DNA of 64,000 nt. It comes from Citromicrobium sp. (GTDB lineage: Bacteria; Pseudomonadota; Alphaproteobacteria; Sphingomonadales; Sphingomonadaceae). Where the stretch lies: the NCBI GenBank assembly GCA_002729695.1, contig PBYQ01000040.1, forward strand, positions 1-64,000, given 5' to 3'. Positions 1-8,738 of this stretch are shown piece after piece. Under the pieces are notes generated by a model. That model saw only the letters and a list, made by a program, of their open reading frames with translations, did not search any database and had not been told where the DNA came from. How positions within the stretch are numbered: the stretch's first letter is position 1; each line of letters opens with the position of its first letter. The translations under genes were made by a program, and so were the position numbers.

Positions 1-623
1 ACCTCCGCTTCGGCGAGCGCGGTCTTCTCGACGGGCGACCACATCACCGGCTTGGAGCCGCGGGACAAATTCCCCGCTTCGGCGAATTTCATCAGCTCGG
101 ACACGATCGTCGCTTCGCTGTCGAAATCCATCGTCAGGTAGGGATGGTCCCAGTCGCCCATGATGCCGAGGCGTTTGAGCTGCTCGCGCTGGGTATCGAC
201 CCACCCTCGCGCATAGGCGCGGCATTCGGCGCGGAATTCGGCGCGCGGGACCTCGTCCTTGTTGAGCTTCTTCTTGCGGTACTGTTCCTCGACCTTCCAC
301 TCGATCGGCAGGCCGTGGCAGTCCCACCCGGGCACGTAGGGCGCATCCTTGCCGAGCAGGCTCTGCGTGCGGACGACCATATCCTTCAGGATGTGGTTGA
401 GCGCGTGGCCGACGTGGATGTCGCCGTTCGCATAGGGCGGCCCATCGTGGAGGATGAACTTCTCCACGCCCGCACGCTCGGCGCGAAGCGTGCCGTGCAG
501 GTCGCTCTCCTGCCACCCGGCCAGAATGCCCGGCTCCTTCTGGGGGAGCCCGGCTTTCATGGGGAAATCGGTTTTCGGCAGGAAGACGGTGTCCCGCCAG
601 TCCTTCTTTGGTTCATCGCTCAT
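1..623 (-). CDS. ileS: Isoleucyl-tRNA synthetase, N-terminal part (runs off the window)
   Basis: Class I aminoacyl-tRNA synthetase that charges tRNA-Ile in the cytoplasm. Only the first ~207 residues are present; the 3' end lies before base 1. The start is ATG at 623, reading [16 protein letters not shown], typical of bacterial IleS N termini. GPPYANG sits at residues 61-67 and the HIGH-type ATP signature HVGH at 70-73, followed by the WDCHGLPIE region that is characteristic of IleS/ValS/LeuS. It is transcribed in the same direction as ribF upstream, across a 270-base gap. The ribF-ileS order is common in proteobacteria, often with lspA after ileS. The identification is secure. Confidence 0.97.
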   Translation of the reverse strand, partial: MSDEPKKDWRDTVFLPKTDFPMKAGLPQKEPGILAGWQESDLHGTLRAERAGVEKFILHDGPPYANGDIHVGHALNHILKDMVVRTQSLLGKDAPYVPGWDCHGLPIEWKVEEQYRKKKLNKDEVPRAEFRAECRAYARGWVDTQREQLKRLGIMGDWDHPYLTMDFDSEATIVSELMKFAEAGNLSRGSKPVMWSPVEKTALAEAE

Positions 624-897
624 CAGGCGCGAGGCCTTAGCGGGGCCTTGTGCATCGCGCAATTTTTCGATTGCCCTGCCCGATGCCGGTTTGCGCAGGA
701 TCGGGGCTCGCAGATATCGCGCAAGCTGTCCTACACGCCGCCGACCCGCTAACCTCGCTGCCGTTCTTTGATACTGTCGAACCGCGCGGGCCTGCTCATC
801 CGCTTTCGCGTGATGAATTTACCCTCGCAAAAGAGGCCGGTTTTTTGGCCCCAGGACACTGTGTCAGGTGTGTCAGAAGGCGCTGAGCGCCAACCCC
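624..897. other. Intergenic gap between ribF and ileS
   Basis: No convincing gene on either strand. In the direction of transcription (minus) a short GGCGC-TCA-GCGCC hairpin lies directly after ribF (about 881-893) and a GC-rich hairpin lies near the ileS start (about 630-650). Neither is followed by a clear U run. The gap probably carries the ileS promoter and leader. I see no T-box-like structure, which would be unexpected in this group anyway. Confidence 0.4.
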
Positions 898-1827
898 CTA
901 CTCCGCCAGCAACCGCCGCGCTTCGGCGCAATCCCGGTCCATTTGAGCAGTAAGCGCGTCGAGCGAGTCGAACTTCGCTTCGGGCCGGATGAAGTGATGC
1001 AGCGCGACCTCGATTTCCTGCCCGTAGAGGTCGCCCGAGAAGTCGAAGAAAAAAGGTTCGAGCAGCTCCTTGGCCGGTTCGAACTGCGGGCGGATGCCGA
1101 TATTGGCCGCGCCTTGCAGCACTTCGCCGGAAGACAGGATGCGGCCCGTCACTGCGTAGATGCCGTATTTGGGGCGCAGGTAATCCTCGAGCGCGAGGTT
1201 TGCGGTGGGGTAGCCGATTTCGCGCCCACGCTTGTCGCCATGCTCCACGATCCCGCGAATCGCGAAGGGGCGGGTGAGCAGCTGCGCGGCTGCCTGCGGC
1301 TCGCCTGCCTTGAGCAGGTCGCGAATCCGGCTGGAGGAGACGACCGCGTCGCCATCGCTCACCGCCGATACGGTGCGCGCTTCCAGCCCATGCTTCGCGC
1401 CATGCTCCTTCAGCAGCGCGGCATTGCCTTTCGCGCCCTTGCCGAAGGTGAAATCCTCGCCCGTCAGCACGCCATGCGCGCCGAACCGCTCGACGAGAAT
1501 GCGCTCGATGAAATCCTCGGCACTGGTGCCCGCCAGTTCGGCGTCGAAGTGGAACACCAGCATCGCGGTCGCCCCGAAGGAGAGATAGAGTTCGTGCCGC
1601 TGCTCGAGGCTGGTCAGGCGGAAGGGCGGGGTGTCAGGCCTGAAGAACTGCACCGGGTGCGGATCGAAGGTCGCGACGATCACCGGGCGCTCTTCCTCGC
1701 GCGCCCAGCGGATCGCCTCGCCCGCGACCGCCTGATGCCCCTTGTGAAACCCGTCGAAATTGCCGAGCGCGACGATGGCACCGCGCAAGGGCGCAGGCAC
1801 CTGTTCGCGATGGTCGAGCCACCTCAT
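898..1827 (-). CDS. ribF: Bifunctional riboflavin kinase / FAD synthetase
   Basis: Converts riboflavin to FMN and FMN to FAD in the cytoplasm. The 309-residue length is normal. The N-terminal FMN adenylyltransferase domain carries GNFDGFHKGH at residues 22-31 and a SSSRIRDLL motif (ISSTxIR-like). The C-terminal riboflavin kinase domain carries GYPTANLAL. The ATG at 1827 is chosen because MRWLDHREQVP is the normal N terminus and because it overlaps the upstream M19 peptidase stop in an ATGA; a longer frame from 2064 only reads through that gene. It is last in the gpmA-purE-purK-folA-M19-ribF chain, so it is probably translationally coupled. Confidence 0.95.
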   Translation of the reverse strand: MRWLDHREQVPAPLRGAIVALGNFDGFHKGHQAVAGEAIRWAREEERPVIVATFDPHPVQFFRPDTPPFRLTSLEQRHELYLSFGATAMLVFHFDAELAGTSAEDFIERILVERFGAHGVLTGEDFTFGKGAKGNAALLKEHGAKHGLEARTVSAVSDGDAVVSSSRIRDLLKAGEPQAAAQLLTRPFAIRGIVEHGDKRGREIGYPTANLALEDYLRPKYGIYAVTGRILSSGEVLQGAANIGIRPQFEPAKELLEPFFFDFSGDLYGQEIEVALHHFIRPEAKFDSLDALTAQMDRDCAEARRLLAE

Positions 1828-2996
1828 TGCGGCACGATTCCCGCACGCAGCACGCGCAGAGCATTGCCGCCCATCACCGCGCGAATCTCGTCCTCGGTGA
1901 AGCCTTCGTCCATCAGCGCCTGCGTCACCTGCATCAGCTGAGAGGTATCGAAGCGTACCGTTGTGGCGCCGTCGTAATCGCTGCCGAGCGCGACGTAGTC
2001 GATCCCCACAAGATCGCGGACATGCTTCATCGCCTTGGCCGCGTCGCGCGGGGACGTGCCGCACACCGCCGCGTCCCAGTAGCCGATGCCGACCACGCCG
2101 CCCGTCTTGGCGACCCCGCGAATCTCATCGTCGGACAGGTTGCGGTTGACCTTGCAGGTTGCCTGCACCCCGCCGTGGCTGGAGACGACCGGTCGCTTCG
2201 CCATCGCGAGGATGTCCGCCACGCACTCGTGGCTGCAATGCGCAATGTCGACCACCATGCCGAGCGCTTCCATGCGCCGCACGGCCTTGCGGCCCTTGTC
2301 GGTCAGCCCGCCCTTCTCGACCCCGTGCATCGACCCCGCGAGGTCGGTGTCGAAGAAATGGGTCAGACTGGCCATGCGGAAGCCCGCCTCGCGCAGCGTG
2401 TCGAGATTGGCGAGATCGCCTTCGAGGTTCTGCAAGCCTTCGATGCTCAGCAGCGCGCCGACCGGTTTGGGCGTCTCGCTCGACCGTTCGCGAAGCAGGC
2501 GGTCGAGGTCCTTGGGTGAGGCGATCCCAAGCAGCTCGCCGTCCGACTTCGCCGCTGCTCGTTCGAGCTTCTCGGCGTGCCAAAGCGAGCGTTCCAGCAG
2601 GCTGTTCCAGGTTCGGGTGGGCTGCAGCTGCGCGATCACCAGCGGGGTGATGTTGTCGCTATCGGCGTCGTTCGCGTCGTAGTTCTGGCCCTTGGGTGTC
2701 TTGGTGACGCTGGAGAACACCTGCAGCGCGACATTGCCTTCTTCGAGCCGCGGCAGGTCCATATGGCCGCGGGTCCCGCGGCTTAGCAGGTTGCGGTTCC
2801 ACAGCAGCGTGTCCGAATGCAGATCGACGATGGTCAGCGTCTTGTGCAGCGCCTTCGCCTCGTCGGAGACTTCGATCAGCGGCTCGCCGTCGACCTTGTT
2901 CATGCTCCGCTCGACCATCCCCGGGCCGAACTGGAAGAAGGCTGCGATGCCGACCAGCAGCACCAGCCCCACGATTATCAGGACGGTCTTTTTCAC
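1824..2996 (-). CDS. Membrane-anchored peptidase family M19 (renal dipeptidase type)
   Basis: Predicted zinc dipeptidase of 390 residues. A single hydrophobic segment at about residues 4-22 (KTVLIIVGLVLLVGIAAFF) is not followed by a clear cleavage site, so the enzyme is probably anchored with its catalytic domain in the periplasm. The metal-binding DLHSDT motif is at 59-63, with later MVVDIAHCS and SSHGG segments typical of the family; LGSDYDG is near the C terminus. The start is GTG at 2996, overlapping the folA stop as GTGA; the stop overlaps ribF as ATGA. Natural substrates of bacterial M19 enzymes are D/L dipeptides or dehydropeptides, and the substrate here is unknown. It is placed among folate, purine and flavin genes, so the overlap may reflect compact packing rather than shared function. 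Confidence 0.88.
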   Translation of the reverse strand: MKKTVLIIVGLVLLVGIAAFFQFGPGMVERSMNKVDGEPLIEVSDEAKALHKTLTIVDLHSDTLLWNRNLLSRGTRGHMDLPRLEEGNVALQVFSSVTKTPKGQNYDANDADSDNITPLVIAQLQPTRTWNSLLERSLWHAEKLERAAAKSDGELLGIASPKDLDRLLRERSSETPKPVGALLSIEGLQNLEGDLANLDTLREAGFRMASLTHFFDTDLAGSMHGVEKGGLTDKGRKAVRRMEALGMVVDIAHCSHECVADILAMAKRPVVSSHGGVQATCKVNRNLSDDEIRGVAKTGGVVGIGYWDAAVCGTSPRDAAKAMKHVRDLVGIDYVALGSDYDGATTVRFDTSQLMQVTQALMDEGFTEDEIRAVMGGNALRVLRAGIVPQ

Positions 2997-3484
2997 GAGC
3001 GCCGCTCGTAGGTGATGAAGGAGAAGGCGGGGGTGTCGCCGCTGGCCTGGTGGTCCTCACGCGCAACTTCGGTCCAGCGCTCAGGATCGGGCGCGTCCAT
3101 GAAGGTGTCGCCGTCGTAATCGGCGTGGATCTGGGTCAGCTCGATCCGCTTCGCCTGCGGTTCGAACAGCATGAACACATCCGCCCCGCCGATAATGGCG
3201 GTCTCCTCGCCCCCGGCGGCGGCGAGCGCTTCGGGGACCGACATGACGTGCTCGGCACCTTCCGCCTGCCAGTCCGAATCGCGGCTCAGCACGATATGGC
3301 GGCGGCCGGGGAGGGGGGCCGGGAAACTCTCGAAGGTCTTGCGGCCCATGATCATCGGCTTGCCCATGGTCACTTCCTTGAAGTGCTTGAGGTCCGCGGG
3401 GATGTGCCAGGGCAGGCCGCCATCCTTGCCGATCGTGCCATTGGCGGCACGGGCATAGACGAGGAAGAGCTGGTCCTGGATCAT
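2993..3484 (-). CDS. folA: Dihydrofolate reductase
   Basis: Reduces dihydrofolate to tetrahydrofolate with NADPH. The product is 163 residues from ATG 3484 ([19 protein letters not shown]). The family LPWHIPADLKHFK segment holds the active-site acidic residue; MGRKTFESF and the IIGGADVF nucleotide-binding stretch follow. The chosen start overlaps the purK stop as ATGA; an upstream ATG at 3508 would add eight residues unlike the family. The neighbouring purE and purK also feed the folate-dependent purine pathway. Confidence 0.95.
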   Translation of the reverse strand: MIQDQLFLVYARAANGTIGKDGGLPWHIPADLKHFKEVTMGKPMIMGRKTFESFPAPLPGRRHIVLSRDSDWQAEGAEHVMSVPEALAAAGGEETAIIGGADVFMLFEPQAKRIELTQIHADYDGDTFMDAPDPERWTEVAREDHQASGDTPAFSFITYERRS

Positions 3485-4554
3485 GAGCTGACGTCTCCCT
3501 CGGGCCACTCGAGCCGGGTGATGTGGCCCATCTTGCGCCCCTCGGGCGCCTCGGTCTTGCCGTAGAGGTGAAGGTGCGCCGACGGATTGCTTAGCGCTTC
3601 GTGAGCGGTCGCGGCGGCGGGGCCGATCACGTTCTCCATCACCACGCGCGGCGCGACGCGGCGGGTATCGCCCAGCGGCAGGCCGCAGATCGCGCGGACC
3701 TGGTTCTCGAACTGGCTGGTGGCTGCACCTTCGATGGTCCAGTGGCCCGAATTGTGCGTGCGCGGGGCCATCTCGTTGAAGATAGGGCCACTTTCGCTGG
3801 CGAAGAACTCGAGCGTCAGCACGCCGACATAGTCGAGCTTGTCCGCCACCGCCTGCGCCAGCCTGCGCGCTTCGCCCACCTGTTGGCCGATGATCGCGGC
3901 ACCGGGCAGGGTGGAGCGGGCGAGGATGCCATCCTCGTGTCCGTTCTCCGAACTTTCCCAGAACGCGACTACCCCATCCGCGCGCCGGGCGAGGATGACC
4001 GAGAACTCACACTCGAACTGCACGAAACCTTCGAGGATGCAGGGCGTGTCGGGCAGCTCCAGAGCTTGGGCCTCTTCGCGGGAGCCGATCCGCCACTGGC
4101 CCTTGCCGTCGTATCCGTCGCGGCGCGTCTTGAGGATTGCAGGCGTGCCCAGCGCGTCGATCCCGGCGAGCAGGTCTTCGCGCGAATCGACCGCGTGGAA
4201 GGGGGCGGGACTGCCGCCCAATTCAGCGACGAAGCGCTTTTCCGCCAGCCGGTCCTGCGCGATGGCCAGTGCGCGCGGGTGCGGGGCGAGCCTGTCTGCG
4301 ATGGCCGCCAGCGGCGCGGCGGGCACGTTCTCGAATTCGAGCGTCACAACGTCGCACCGGTCGGCAAACGCCTTCAGCGCGTCCGCATCGTGCCAGTCGG
4401 CGCTGATATATTCGTTGCACACCTGCGCTATCACCGCGTCCTCTTCGGGCGCGTAGGCGATGACGTGGTAACCCATCTGGGCGGCGGAAATCGCGAGCAT
4501 CCGGCCAAGCTGGCCGCCCCCCAGGATGCCTATTGTGCCACCCGGTTTGATCAT
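3481..4554 (-). CDS. purK: N5-carboxyaminoimidazole ribonucleotide synthase
   Basis: ATP-grasp enzyme that carboxylates AIR to N5-CAIR in purine synthesis. The product is 357 residues. The N terminus [19 protein letters not shown] holds the family glycine-rich loop; central [11 protein letters not shown] and late [15 protein letters not shown] are PurK signatures. The start ATG 4554 overlaps the purE stop as ATGA; a frame reaching 4602 would add 16 residues inside purE. It is directly downstream of its partner purE. Confidence 0.97.
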   Translation of the reverse strand: MIKPGGTIGILGGGQLGRMLAISAAQMGYHVIAYAPEEDAVIAQVCNEYISADWHDADALKAFADRCDVVTLEFENVPAAPLAAIADRLAPHPRALAIAQDRLAEKRFVAELGGSPAPFHAVDSREDLLAGIDALGTPAILKTRRDGYDGKGQWRIGSREEAQALELPDTPCILEGFVQFECEFSVILARRADGVVAFWESSENGHEDGILARSTLPGAAIIGQQVGEARRLAQAVADKLDYVGVLTLEFFASESGPIFNEMAPRTHNSGHWTIEGAATSQFENQVRAICGLPLGDTRRVAPRVVMENVIGPAAATAHEALSNPSAHLHLYGKTEAPEGRKMGHITRLEWPEGDVSS

Positions 4555-5042
4555 GCGTCGCTGGGCTTCTCTGCCACCGAGGCGCTGCGCGCGGCGCGCC
4601 ATGCGACCAGCCGGTCCATGACCGCCGGATCGTGCGCACCGAGGATCGAGGCCGCGAACAGGGCGGCGTTGGTCGCCCCCGCTTCGCCGATGGCAAGCGT
4701 GCCGACCGGCACCCCGGCGGGCATTTGTGCGATGGAGAGCAGGCTATCCATGCCCGACAGCGCTTTCGAACGCACGGGTACGCCGAGCACCGGCAGCGGG
4801 GTCATCGACGCGATCATTCCCGGCAGGTGCGCCGCACCGCCCGCGCCCGCGATCACGACCTTGAAACCTTCGTCCGCCGCACCCTTGGCGAAATCGTACA
4901 TCCGGTCGGGCGTACGGTGCGCGGAAACGATCCGCGCGTCGTGCGCGATCCCGAGCTCCTCGAGCACGTCGGCGGCGCATTTCATCGTCGGCCAGTCCGA
5001 CTGGCTCCCCATGACGATCGCTACGACAGGGGTATCGGCCAT
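4551..5042 (-). CDS. purE: N5-carboxyaminoimidazole ribonucleotide mutase
   Basis: Moves the carboxyl group of N5-CAIR to give CAIR, the step after PurK. 163 residues, the usual class I PurE size. [14 protein letters not shown] near residue 7 holds the substrate-binding Ser/Asp residues; SAHRTPDRM and [10 protein letters not shown] are family motifs. The ATG at 5042 shares one base with the gpmA stop (TGATG), and the end overlaps purK (ATGA), so translation of all three is probably coupled. Confidence 0.97.
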   Translation of the reverse strand: MADTPVVAIVMGSQSDWPTMKCAADVLEELGIAHDARIVSAHRTPDRMYDFAKGAADEGFKVVIAGAGGAAHLPGMIASMTPLPVLGVPVRSKALSGMDSLLSIAQMPAGVPVGTLAIGEAGATNAALFAASILGAHDPAVMDRLVAWRAARSASVAEKPSDA

Positions 5043-5728
5043 CAGGTTTCGTCCAGGTAGCGGCGTTCCCCCGCGACCTTACCGTTCTCGAACGGATAGA
5101 CGATGGGGCGGCCGGTGGGGATTTCGAGATCGGTGATCTCGTCGTCCGAAATGCCGGAAAGGTGCTTCACCAGCGCACGCAGCGAATTGCCGTGGGCGGA
5201 GATGATCCCCGTCCGCTCGCCGGTCAGCTCGGGCAGGATATGCTCTTCCCAGTAGGGCAGCACACGCTCGATCGTTAGCTTGAGGCTTTCGGTCTTGGGC
5301 ACATCGATGCCCTGGTAGCGCGGGTCTGCGCCGGGATCGTACTCGCTGCCCGGCTCAATCGGCGGGGGCGGCGTATCGAAGCTGCGGCGCCAGATATGCA
5401 CCTGCTCGTCACCGTGCTTCTCGCGCGTTTCCTGCTTGTTGAGCCCGGTCAGCCCGCCATAATGGCGCTCGTTCAGGTGCCAGTCCTTGCGCACCGGAAT
5501 CCACACCCGTCCGCATTCCTCCAGCGCGAGGTTGAGCGTGCGAATCGCGCGGGTCTGGAGCGAAGTGAAGGCGAGATCGGGCAGTAAGCCCTTGTCCTTT
5601 AACAGGCGGCCTGCCGCGCGCGCTTCTTCACCGCCCTTGTCGGTCAGATCCACATCCCACCATCCGGTGAAGCGGTTAGCGAGGTTCCATTCCGACTGTC
5701 CGTGGCGGACGAGGATCAGCGTCGACAA
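5042..5728 (-). CDS. gpmA: 2,3-bisphosphoglycerate-dependent phosphoglycerate mutase
   Basis: Interconverts 3- and 2-phosphoglycerate in glycolysis and gluconeogenesis. The product is 228 residues. The phosphohistidine motif VRHGQSEWN begins at residue 7 and the second catalytic histidine is in [11 protein letters not shown]. The start is taken as TTG at 5728, giving (M)STLILVRHG; a GGGAG Shine-Dalgarno stands eight bases upstream and the family begins close to the RHG motif. An ATG at 5779 would add 17 unrelated residues. This is the first gene of the overlapping chain that ends with ribF. Confidence 0.94.
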   Translation of the reverse strand: MSTLILVRHGQSEWNLANRFTGWWDVDLTDKGGEEARAAGRLLKDKGLLPDLAFTSLQTRAIRTLNLALEECGRVWIPVRKDWHLNERHYGGLTGLNKQETREKHGDEQVHIWRRSFDTPPPPIEPGSEYDPGADPRYQGIDVPKTESLKLTIERVLPYWEEHILPELTGERTGIISAHGNSLRALVKHLSGISDDEITDLEIPTGRPIVYPFENGKVAGERRYLDET

Positions 5729-5762
5729 TTTACATGCTCCCTTGCGGATAGGCTGCGAGCCG

Positions 5763-5927
5763 TTAGCGGGCCTCGCCATCTTTGGGAAGGTCGGGCGCCT
5801 GCAAAGCGGCGGCTTCGGGCTTTTTCTGGCTATGCGCCTTGCGCCGCCTGAGGTTCGCGCGAAGCTGCGCGGCCAGCCGCGCTTCCTTGCTGTCGGGCGT
5901 GGGATCGGCGGGTGATTGCTTGCTCAT
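5763..5927 (-). CDS. Small basic hypothetical protein (54 residues)
   Basis: A short open frame from ATG 5927 to TAA 5763. The N terminus is MSKQSPADPTPDSKEARLAA, followed by a strongly basic stretch (QLRANLRRRKAHSQKK) and an acidic end. No membrane segment or known domain is visible. It lies 34 bases before the gpmA TTG start, on the same strand. Small proteins of this composition occur in many Sphingomonadales, but I cannot name a function. Coding potential is supported by length without stops, composition and position. It could be an RNA- or ribosome-associated basic peptide, which is only a guess. Confidence 0.6.
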   Translation of the reverse strand: MSKQSPADPTPDSKEARLAAQLRANLRRRKAHSQKKPEAAALQAPDLPKDGEAR

Positions 5928-6043
5928 CGTCCGTCCCGAATGCTATCTGACCGCGTGATACGCAAGCTTTGCTTGACTTGCGCGCGCCACGCGACAATAG
6001 CGCGCGGCCTGTAGCGGGCTCGGTCCCGTCGCGAGTCCCCTAT

Positions 6044-6118
6044 GCTGCTGTAGCTCAGTGGTAGAGCGCACCCTTGGTAAGGGTGAGGCCGGGAGTTCAA
6101 TCCTCCCCAGCAGCACCA
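6044..6118 (+). tRNA. tRNA-Thr, anticodon GGT
   Basis: Full cloverleaf: 7-bp acceptor stem GCTGCTG/CAGCAGC, D arm AGCTCAGTGGTAGAGC, and anticodon stem CACCC/GGGTG around the loop TTGGTAA with GGT at 6076-6078. The T arm has GTTCAAT, the discriminator is A, and CCA is encoded at 6116-6118. It reads threonine codon ACC (and ACU). A GC-poor stretch with TTGCTTGACT and GACAAT lies 45-75 bases upstream and may be the promoter. Confidence 0.97.
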
Positions 6119-6210
6119 CACTCTATCTCGCCATTACCCGTGATCGACCCGCCTCGGCGGCTGGCCGGAAAGCTCTTGCCGCGCGCAGGGTGCTTGGCCA
6201 TTCTTGGGCC

Positions 6211-6744
6211 ATGGACGAACAGGGGCAGCAGCCGGGAATGAGCAAGGGAATCAATCCGCGACTGGACGGCTTGGGGGATGCAGACGGGCAGCCGCTGAGG
6301 CAGGGCCATCCAAACTATCCCAAGGCGATGCGCGTTCAGGCGCTGCTGGTGGCGACCCCGATCCTGATCGGAGCGCTGGTCGCCGAATACCTCACACCGT
6401 TTCCGAACTTCGTCATCGCCGGGCCGATTGCTCTGATCCTTGCGGGTCTGGTCATCTTCCTGCCGCATCGGCGCTACGCCGCGCGTGGCTATGCCCTGAG
6501 CGAGGATCGCCTGCGGGTGGTGCGCGGGATCATGTTCCACACCGACACCGTGGTCCCTTTCGGGCGGGTTCAGCATATCGACGTCGATCGCGGCCCGATC
6601 GAACGCTATTACGGTATCGCCACCTTGCAGCTCTACACCGCGGGCTCGCATGGCGATGTGGTGACGCTGTCGGGCCTGTCGCACGACGACGCCCTTGCCA
6701 TGCGCGAGACGATCCGTGCGCACATCAAGCGCGAATCGCTGTGA
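6211..6744 (+). CDS. PH-domain membrane protein, YdbS-like
   Basis: 177 residues. After a hydrophilic N terminus come two membrane segments (about residues 45-62 and 68-86), and then one bacterial PH domain (DUF304/bPH_2) with the typical LSEDRLRVVRGIMFHTDTVVPFGRVQHID pattern, cut here at PFGRVQHIDV. The start is taken at MDEQGQQPG; an ATG at 6238 (MSKGINPR) is also possible. The frame open from 6058 runs through the tRNA and is not real upstream. It overlaps the next gene as GTGA, and the pair resembles YdbS-YdbT of Firmicutes and other bacteria, whose exact role is not settled. Confidence 0.85.
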   Translation: MDEQGQQPGMSKGINPRLDGLGDADGQPLRQGHPNYPKAMRVQALLVATPILIGALVAEYLTPFPNFVIAGPIALILAGLVIFLPHRRYAARGYALSEDRLRVVRGIMFHTDTVVPFGRVQHIDVDRGPIERYYGIATLQLYTAGSHGDVVTLSGLSHDDALAMRETIRAHIKRESL

Positions 6745-8366
6745 CCGAGAATCCGGGCAACGCGCCGCTCAGGCAACCCGAATCGGGAGCAGGCGATCTG
6801 GTTGCCACCGCCGAAGCCGATGACGCGCTCCCCCGGCGCACGGATCCGCGGACCTTCGTGGTGCAGGCCTTGCAGGTTGTCCCGCGCTCTATCCTGCCGC
6901 TGGTAGCGGTTGCGATCGCGATGCGGAACGACGGGGTGTTCGGGCCGCTGATGATTTTCGGCATCATTGTGGCAATCCTGGCCATCAACATGCTCTTCAC
7001 CTTCCTGCGCTGGTGGCGACAGACCTATCGCGTCGGGGAAAGCGATATCCGGCTGGAGACGGGTGTGCTGTCACGCGCCGCGCGCTCCGTTCCGTACGAC
7101 CGTATTCAGGACGTCAGTTTGGAACAGGGCTTCATCCCCCGGCTGTTCGGCCTGACCGAGGTCAAGTTCGAGACGGGAGCGGGTGGATCGGACGAGATCA
7201 AGCTCGCCTATCTCAGCAACGAAGAAGGCGCACGGCTGCGCGAGCTGGTACGCGAGATGCGCGACGAGCTCGATACGCCCACCACACTTTCTACGACGCA
7301 AGCGACGGAAGCGGCAATTGCTTCGCGCGAGGAAGAGGCAGCCCCGGTGCTGTTTTCGATGGGACCGAAGCGGCTGTTCGTGTTCGGCCTGTTCGAATTC
7401 TCGCTGGCGCTGGTCGCTTTCCTCGGCGCGGCGGCGCAACAATTCGACTTCCTGCTGCCGTTCGACATCTGGGACGTCAAAACCTGGCAGGGCCTGCTGG
7501 CCGGACCAGGCGAACAGATCGCGCATCTCGGGCTGCTGGGTCAGATCCTCGGCGCCGTCGCAGCGGTCGTTTCGTTGTTGGTGGTCGGCATGTTGAGCGG
7601 GATCGTGCGCACTTTCTTGCGCGACTGGGATTTCCGGCTGGAGCGGACATCAAAAGGCTTTCGGCGGCGGCGCGGCATGTTCACCCGGACCGACGTGGTC
7701 ATGCCGGTACACCGGGTGCAGGCAGTCCAGATAGCAACGGGTGTGGTGCGCCACAGGTTCGGCTGGAAGAGTCTCAAACTGGTTAGCCTGGCGCAGGATT
7801 CGGGCGATTCGAGCCATGTCGTCGCGCCCTTCGCCAAATCGGAGGAATTGACGCCGATCCTCAAGGTTTCGGGTTTCCCGTTGCCCACTCGCGGGCTCGA
7901 GTGGCACCGGACTGCTGCGAGCTTTCGCGTTGTGTCGGCGCTCTTCGCAGTGGTGGGCTACGCCGCGCTCGCCGTGGGGGCCGCGATACTGGCACTCCAG
8001 CTGCAGGACCAACGCTATAGCTGGCTGTGGGTGGCCGCGCTGCTCCTCGCCGGTCTATCGGCATTCGCGGCGATCCGGCAGGTGTTTCTGTGGCGGCTAG
8101 AGCGGCATGCGCTCTCGCCGAGTCACATCTACAAGCGGACCGGTTGGCTCGCCCCCGGCTACAAGATCGGCGACCGCGTGAAGCTGCAATCGGTGAGCAT
8201 CTCGCGCGGTCCCCTGGGCCGGCTATTCGGCTATGTCACACTCCATTTGGGCCTTGCAGGCGGACATTTCGTCATGGCCGGGCTGCCGCGCGCCGAAGCG
8301 GAGCAGCTGCGTGAAGCGCTGCTCGCCAGCATGGTCCGGACAGATTTCTCCCGGCTGGTGAAATAG
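6741..8366 (+). CDS. Multi-PH-domain membrane protein, YdbT-like
   Basis: 541 residues from GTG 6741, which overlaps the stop of the YdbS-like gene. Three bPH_2 (DUF304) repeats alternate with membrane pairs: one with LETGVLSRAARSVPYDRIQD, one with RRRGMFTRTDVVMPVHRVQA, one with YKRTGWLAPGYKIGDRVK. Hydrophobic pairs lie at about residues 45-90, 205-285 and 395-445. The family is membrane-bound; in Bacillus YdbST confers resistance to certain bacteriocins, but no role is established for alphaproteobacteria. A frame open from 6204 is an out-of-context extension inside ydbS. Confidence 0.87.
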   Translation: MTENPGNAPLRQPESGAGDLVATAEADDALPRRTDPRTFVVQALQVVPRSILPLVAVAIAMRNDGVFGPLMIFGIIVAILAINMLFTFLRWWRQTYRVGESDIRLETGVLSRAARSVPYDRIQDVSLEQGFIPRLFGLTEVKFETGAGGSDEIKLAYLSNEEGARLRELVREMRDELDTPTTLSTTQATEAAIASREEEAAPVLFSMGPKRLFVFGLFEFSLALVAFLGAAAQQFDFLLPFDIWDVKTWQGLLAGPGEQIAHLGLLGQILGAVAAVVSLLVVGMLSGIVRTFLRDWDFRLERTSKGFRRRRGMFTRTDVVMPVHRVQAVQIATGVVRHRFGWKSLKLVSLAQDSGDSSHVVAPFAKSEELTPILKVSGFPLPTRGLEWHRTAASFRVVSALFAVVGYAALAVGAAILALQLQDQRYSWLWVAALLLAGLSAFAAIRQVFLWRLERHALSPSHIYKRTGWLAPGYKIGDRVKLQSVSISRGPLGRLFGYVTLHLGLAGGHFVMAGLPRAEAEQLREALLASMVRTDFSRLVK

Positions 8367-8373
8367 CTTCGTC

Positions 8374-8679
8374 TCAGGCGCGCAGATCGCGCCAGTCCGA
8401 GTGCCGCTTGAACTGCGCATCGACGTAGGAACATTGGGGGTCGATCAGGAAATCCTGTTCGCGTGCATCGGCGATCAGGCGCTTGACCAGTTCGCCTGCG
8501 ATCCCACGCCCCTCGATCGGCTTCGGAACGATGGTGTGGGTCGCGATGCGGACTTCCTTGCCGTCGCGTTCGTCACCTGGTTCCCACTCGAGCGTGCCCT
8601 GCGCCTCCTCACCCTCGACATGCGCGACGTATTTACCGCCCTGGCCGGTGACATGGTGGGTGATGCTGGTGATGGTCAT
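8374..8679 (-). CDS. Small GNAT-like N-acetyltransferase (GNAT_acetyltr_CG / YidJ type)
   Basis: 101 residues. It matches the short acetyltransferase family known as YjdJ/NATD1: an antiparallel sheet with GEEAQGTLEWEP, then ATHTIVPKPIEGRGIAGELV, which carries the acetyl-CoA loop (RGIAGELV), and CSYVDAQFKRH near the end. The start at 8679 (MTITSITHHVTG) has AAGGGA upstream; the ATG at 8709 would add ten atypical residues. Substrate unknown. It converges on the YdbT-like gene with only seven bases between them. Confidence 0.85.
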   Translation of the reverse strand: MTITSITHHVTGQGGKYVAHVEGEEAQGTLEWEPGDERDGKEVRIATHTIVPKPIEGRGIAGELVKRLIADAREQDFLIDPQCSYVDAQFKRHSDWRDLRA

Positions 8680-8738
8680 GGTGAACGGTCCCTTTCGATC
8701 TTCTTGCATCGAACGCCGGGCAGCTTAGGGGCGTTCCA

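Noticed and set aside
3601..5136. 511-residue open frame on the plus strand
   Set aside because: It is antisense to purK and purE, which have clear motifs and overlaps; its composition (Arg/Ala/Gly-rich) is that of a GC-rich shadow frame.
5969..5998. Possible tRNA-Thr promoter (TTGCTT / GACAAT)
   Set aside because: Only three or four matches per hexamer; mentioned with the tRNA but not called as a separate promoter.
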